DNA of 64,000 nt, from positions 2,852,001 through 2,916,000 of the forward strand of contig NZ_JAGINT010000001.1 in assembly GCF_017876295.1 (NCBI RefSeq), written 5' to 3'. Position 1 is the stretch's first letter; each line of letters starts with the position of its first letter. The DNA comes from Kribbella aluminosa. GTDB taxonomy: Bacteria; Actinomycetota; Actinomycetes; Propionibacteriales; Kribbellaceae. Below the pieces are notes generated by a model that saw only the letters and a list, made by a program, of their open reading frames with translations, searched no databases and was not told where the DNA came from. Below are positions 61,803 to 64,000 of the stretch, in pieces. Made by a program: the position numbers and the translations under genes.

Positions 61803-63143
61803 GTGGACGACAGCATTGCGGATTGCCTGGTGATCGGCGCGGGCATCGCTGGACTGACGGCGGCCCATCAGCTGCAGAAGAGCGGCTTTCGCGTTGTCGT
61901 GACCGAGAGATCGGACTACGTGGGTGGTCGGCTGCGCACCGTCCATCTCAAGGAGGGAGCCGTCGAGGTCGGCGGTGCCTTCATCTCCGACTTCTACGCG
62001 GCGACTCTCGACCTGCTGACCCAGGTCGAACTCGAGAAGAGCCTCTTCACCCGGCCGCAGACTGCGTTCGTACTCAGGAATCGGCAGTCCATGCCAAGTT
62101 GGCCTGCGGGCGAGCTCGTCAGGAGCCCGCTTCTGACAGTTGGTCAGAAGATCCGGCTACTCGGCCTCCTCGTGCCTCTCGCCCGGCACTGGCGTGCTCT
62201 TGACATCGCGCAGCTTGGGCTGCGAGCACAGGCGCTCGCCACACCGGCGGATGTGCTGGTCGGCAAATGGGCAGGGCGCGCGGCCGGAGAGTGCTTCTTC
62301 GGCCCCCTGCTGCAAGGGCTTCTGTACTGGCGTCTACCGGAGACAAGCGCCCATGTCATGTTGGCGATCCTGAAAGCCTTCCTCCGGGGCAAGGCGACAT
62401 ACCGCCTGCGCAACGGTATGGCTGAACTGCCAGCGCGGCTGGCCCTTGAAGCAGACGTGCGGGTCGGTTGGGACGTTCGAGGCATCGAAAGGAACAAGTC
62501 CGGCCAGTACGACGTGCAAGCGATGGATTCGACGGGAGCGAGCCGCGCGCTGCACGCCCGTTCGGTAGTCGTCGCTACCCGTGCAGGTGCTGCGATGTCG
62601 CTGACCGAGTCGATTGCGCCGTGGGCTGTGGCTTTCCTGCAGAGCGTCGAGTACTCCCGCTCAACCACGTTCACTTTCCGGACCGCGCCGGGGGAAACGT
62701 GCCCGCTACCCGGCCCGCTGTTGTTCCCGAGCTCCACACTGCCGGGGGTCAGCAGCATCAACCCCTTGGTGTCCGACGACGGGCAGCCGACCCGGATATT
62801 CGGCATCAGTATCAACGCTGACTATCGTCGCCCGGCAGGCGCCGGCCTTGATGCGCTGGCGATGAACGTGCTTCGTGTGGTCTGCCTCTCGCTCGGATCG
62901 CCCTGGTGGCTCACAAGCGCGAAACCGGTTCATGTTCAGGACTGGCCGGAGGCACTGCCCAAGTTCGATTCGGGCTATCTCGCTCGACTCCACGACTTCA
63001 GGACTGCAATGGCATCGGCCGATACTCCAGTCGCGTTCGCCGGGGACTATCTCGATGCGCCATACATCGACGGCGCGGTACGGAGTGCGACCAAGGCTGC
63101 CGACCTGGTCCGGAGCCGGCTCGCCGGCGACGCGGACGCATGA
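61803..63143 (+). CDS. FAD-dependent oxidoreductase (amine oxidase/phytoene-desaturase-like)
   Basis: A 446-residue flavoprotein with the FAD motif CLVIGAGIAGLTAAHQLQKS, ERSDYVGGRLRT, and a C-terminal AGDYLDAPYIDGAVRSATKA that closes the FAD site. The protoporphyrinogen-oxidase/desaturase group is the best fit. GTG 61803 (GAGGA upstream) is used; GTG 61749, in overlap with the regulator, is an alternative. Together with the UbiA gene 7 bp after it, it suggests terpenoid or quinone-like tailoring. Confidence 0.8.
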   Translation: MDDSIADCLVIGAGIAGLTAAHQLQKSGFRVVVTERSDYVGGRLRTVHLKEGAVEVGGAFISDFYAATLDLLTQVELEKSLFTRPQTAFVLRNRQSMPSWPAGELVRSPLLTVGQKIRLLGLLVPLARHWRALDIAQLGLRAQALATPADVLVGKWAGRAAGECFFGPLLQGLLYWRLPETSAHVMLAILKAFLRGKATYRLRNGMAELPARLALEADVRVGWDVRGIERNKSGQYDVQAMDSTGASRALHARSVVVATRAGAAMSLTESIAPWAVAFLQSVEYSRSTTFTFRTAPGETCPLPGPLLFPSSTLPGVSSINPLVSDDGQPTRIFGISINADYRRPAGAGLDALAMNVLRVVCLSLGSPWWLTSAKPVHVQDWPEALPKFDSGYLARLHDFRTAMASADTPVAFAGDYLDAPYIDGAVRSATKAADLVRSRLAGDADA

Positions 63144-63149
63144 CCGGCC

Positions 63150-64000
63150 ATGCGTCCCCCCAGCCGACGCCGAACAGCGTCAGTGGTTCTCGACCTCGTG
63201 CGCATCCGGTCGACGGGCGGAGCGTTCGGTCTCGCAGGCATCGGATCCTGGAATCTCGCGCGGTCCGGTGTGGACATCGACGTACCCCGGCACGTCGCGA
63301 TCGCAGTGGCAGCGTTCCTCGGGATCGCGTTCTGCCAGGCTTTCAACGACGTGATCGATCGCGACCTGGATCGACTTGCGGGCAAGACGAGACCGCTCGC
63401 CGCCGGACAGCTGTCCTTGGGGACCGCGCGGTGGGTGAGTGGACTCTGCGCCGTAGGGGCCGTTCTTGTCGTCTCGTTCGATCCGGTGTTGTCGCTGGCC
63501 GAGGCTGCCGTCGTCGGTCTGGGTGTGTTGTACTCCTGCCGACTCAGGTCGACCATTCTGGTCGGGAACCTGTTGGTGGCCGCTGTCAGCACCAGCGCCT
63601 TTCTCCTCCCGTACCTGAGCGTCGGTGAGATCGGCCCTCCGGCCCTGGCGGGCTGGAGCTTCGTCGGCCTCTACATCTTGGGTAACGAGATTTTCAAGAC
63701 GCAGGTCGATCGTCGCGGGGACCGCGAGTACGGCCTCAGGACAGTTGCGACCGCCGCGCCGTCAGCCGCATCGTCTGCGGCGCTGCTGATAGCGACCTGC
63801 GGCATGGCCGGCCTGGCGACTGTTTTGGCTGCGAGGCTGAGATACGGCTGGCGGGTGGCGTTCATCTGCACCGTCCTGCTGGTTCTGCTGCTGCAGTTGG
63901 CATCGCTTGTCAGGCTGCTCATATCGACACGAGAGTGGATCGGTCTCGACTGGGAGGGGGCCCAGACCTGGTGGAAGATCCCGTGGGTTCCGGCTGGTCT
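63150..64000 (+). CDS. UbiA-family prenyltransferase (partial)
   Basis: An open frame from ATG 63150 to the right edge, 283 codons visible. The first Asp-rich motif NDVIDRDLDRLAGKTRPLAA and a second one near DRRGDREYGLRTV are the Mg-prenyl-diphosphate sites; between them lie several membrane spans. UbiA enzymes prenylate aromatic or other acceptors. A 5-bp gap links it to the flavoprotein gene. The end lies outside the window. Confidence 0.85.
   Translation, partial: MRPPSRRRTASVVLDLVRIRSTGGAFGLAGIGSWNLARSGVDIDVPRHVAIAVAAFLGIAFCQAFNDVIDRDLDRLAGKTRPLAAGQLSLGTARWVSGLCAVGAVLVVSFDPVLSLAEAAVVGLGVLYSCRLRSTILVGNLLVAAVSTSAFLLPYLSVGEIGPPALAGWSFVGLYILGNEIFKTQVDRRGDREYGLRTVATAAPSAASSAALLIATCGMAGLATVLAARLRYGWRVAFICTVLLVLLLQLASLVRLLISTREWIGLDWEGAQTWWKIPWVPAG

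Noticed and set aside
1..64000. CRISPR array, rRNA genes or intact insertion sequence
   Set aside because: No regularly spaced repeats of array type, no rRNA-like stretch and only a transposase scrap at 26.5-26.7 kb were seen.

Overview
The window is high-GC, GTG-rich actinobacterial chromosome with long overlapping reading frames on both strands. Family content (DUF5919-type XRE regulators, a uL22-like/MIP18 fusion, an ABC plus ROK glycan locus, TIGR02960-like ECF sigma factor) suggests a Nocardioidaceae/Kribbella-like or Streptomyces-like soil actinomycete; the species cannot be fixed from this sequence.

Layout. (1) 1-11.4 kb is a defence island: a QatABCD anti-phage operon (qatD cut by the left edge), a three-gene operon of unknown type (helical protein, PD-(D/E)xK-like nuclease fused to an SF2 helicase, and a 723-residue protein with no recognised family), then an AAA ATPase + PIN nuclease pair. 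(2) 11.4-23.5 kb looks like an integrated mobile element: two ArdC-like HExxH proteins, an excisionase, two paralogous XRE-DUF5919 regulators with shared 10-bp operator repeats, an HD hydrolase, a Nudix hydrolase, a tyrosine integrase with an apparent internal deletion, and a tRNA 3'-end remnant (attachment site) at 23.43 kb. No conjugation or replication genes are present, so it is either a satellite-type or a decayed AICE-like element; the defence island may be its cargo, because the second att site was not found inside the window. (3) 23.8-27.7 kb is a scarred zone with a gamma-carbonic-anhydrase pseudogene, a TetR/epoxide hydrolase pair sharing two palindromic operators, a transposase scrap and a frameshifted membrane protein gene.

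(4) 27.7-39.0 kb is a catabolic locus: aldehyde dehydrogenase, AraC regulator, two DJ-1/PfpI proteins, two SnoaL/NTF2-like proteins and a complete four-component soluble diiron monooxygenase (toluene-4-monooxygenase-like alpha, gamma, effector, beta, Rieske ferredoxin, reductase), followed by the uL22-like/MIP18 fusion, probably for Fe-S or diiron maturation, and an ABM-domain protein. The monooxygenase would oxidise an aromatic or alkene; the dehydrogenase and epoxide hydrolase nearby are plausible downstream steps.

(5) 39.2-48.1 kb carries an MFS exporter, an ECF sigma factor with a SnoaL tail, and a four-gene membrane/exported operon with a Met/His-rich, probably copper-binding protein, divergent from a NarL-type two-component system. 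(6) 48.1-54 kb contains a degraded gene, a lone OLD-family ATPase-TOPRIM nuclease, a secreted GH16 glucanase, and remnants. (7) 53.0-61.0 kb is a beta-glucan/beta-glucoside use locus: ROK repressor, sugar ABC transporter, GH1 beta-glucosidase, with a DUF3892-like protein and PPK2 between, and repeated operator-like motifs. (8) 61.1-64.0 kb begins another cluster: an atypical response regulator lacking the phospho-acceptor Asp, a flavin amine-oxidase/desaturase-like protein, and a UbiA prenyltransferase cut by the right edge.
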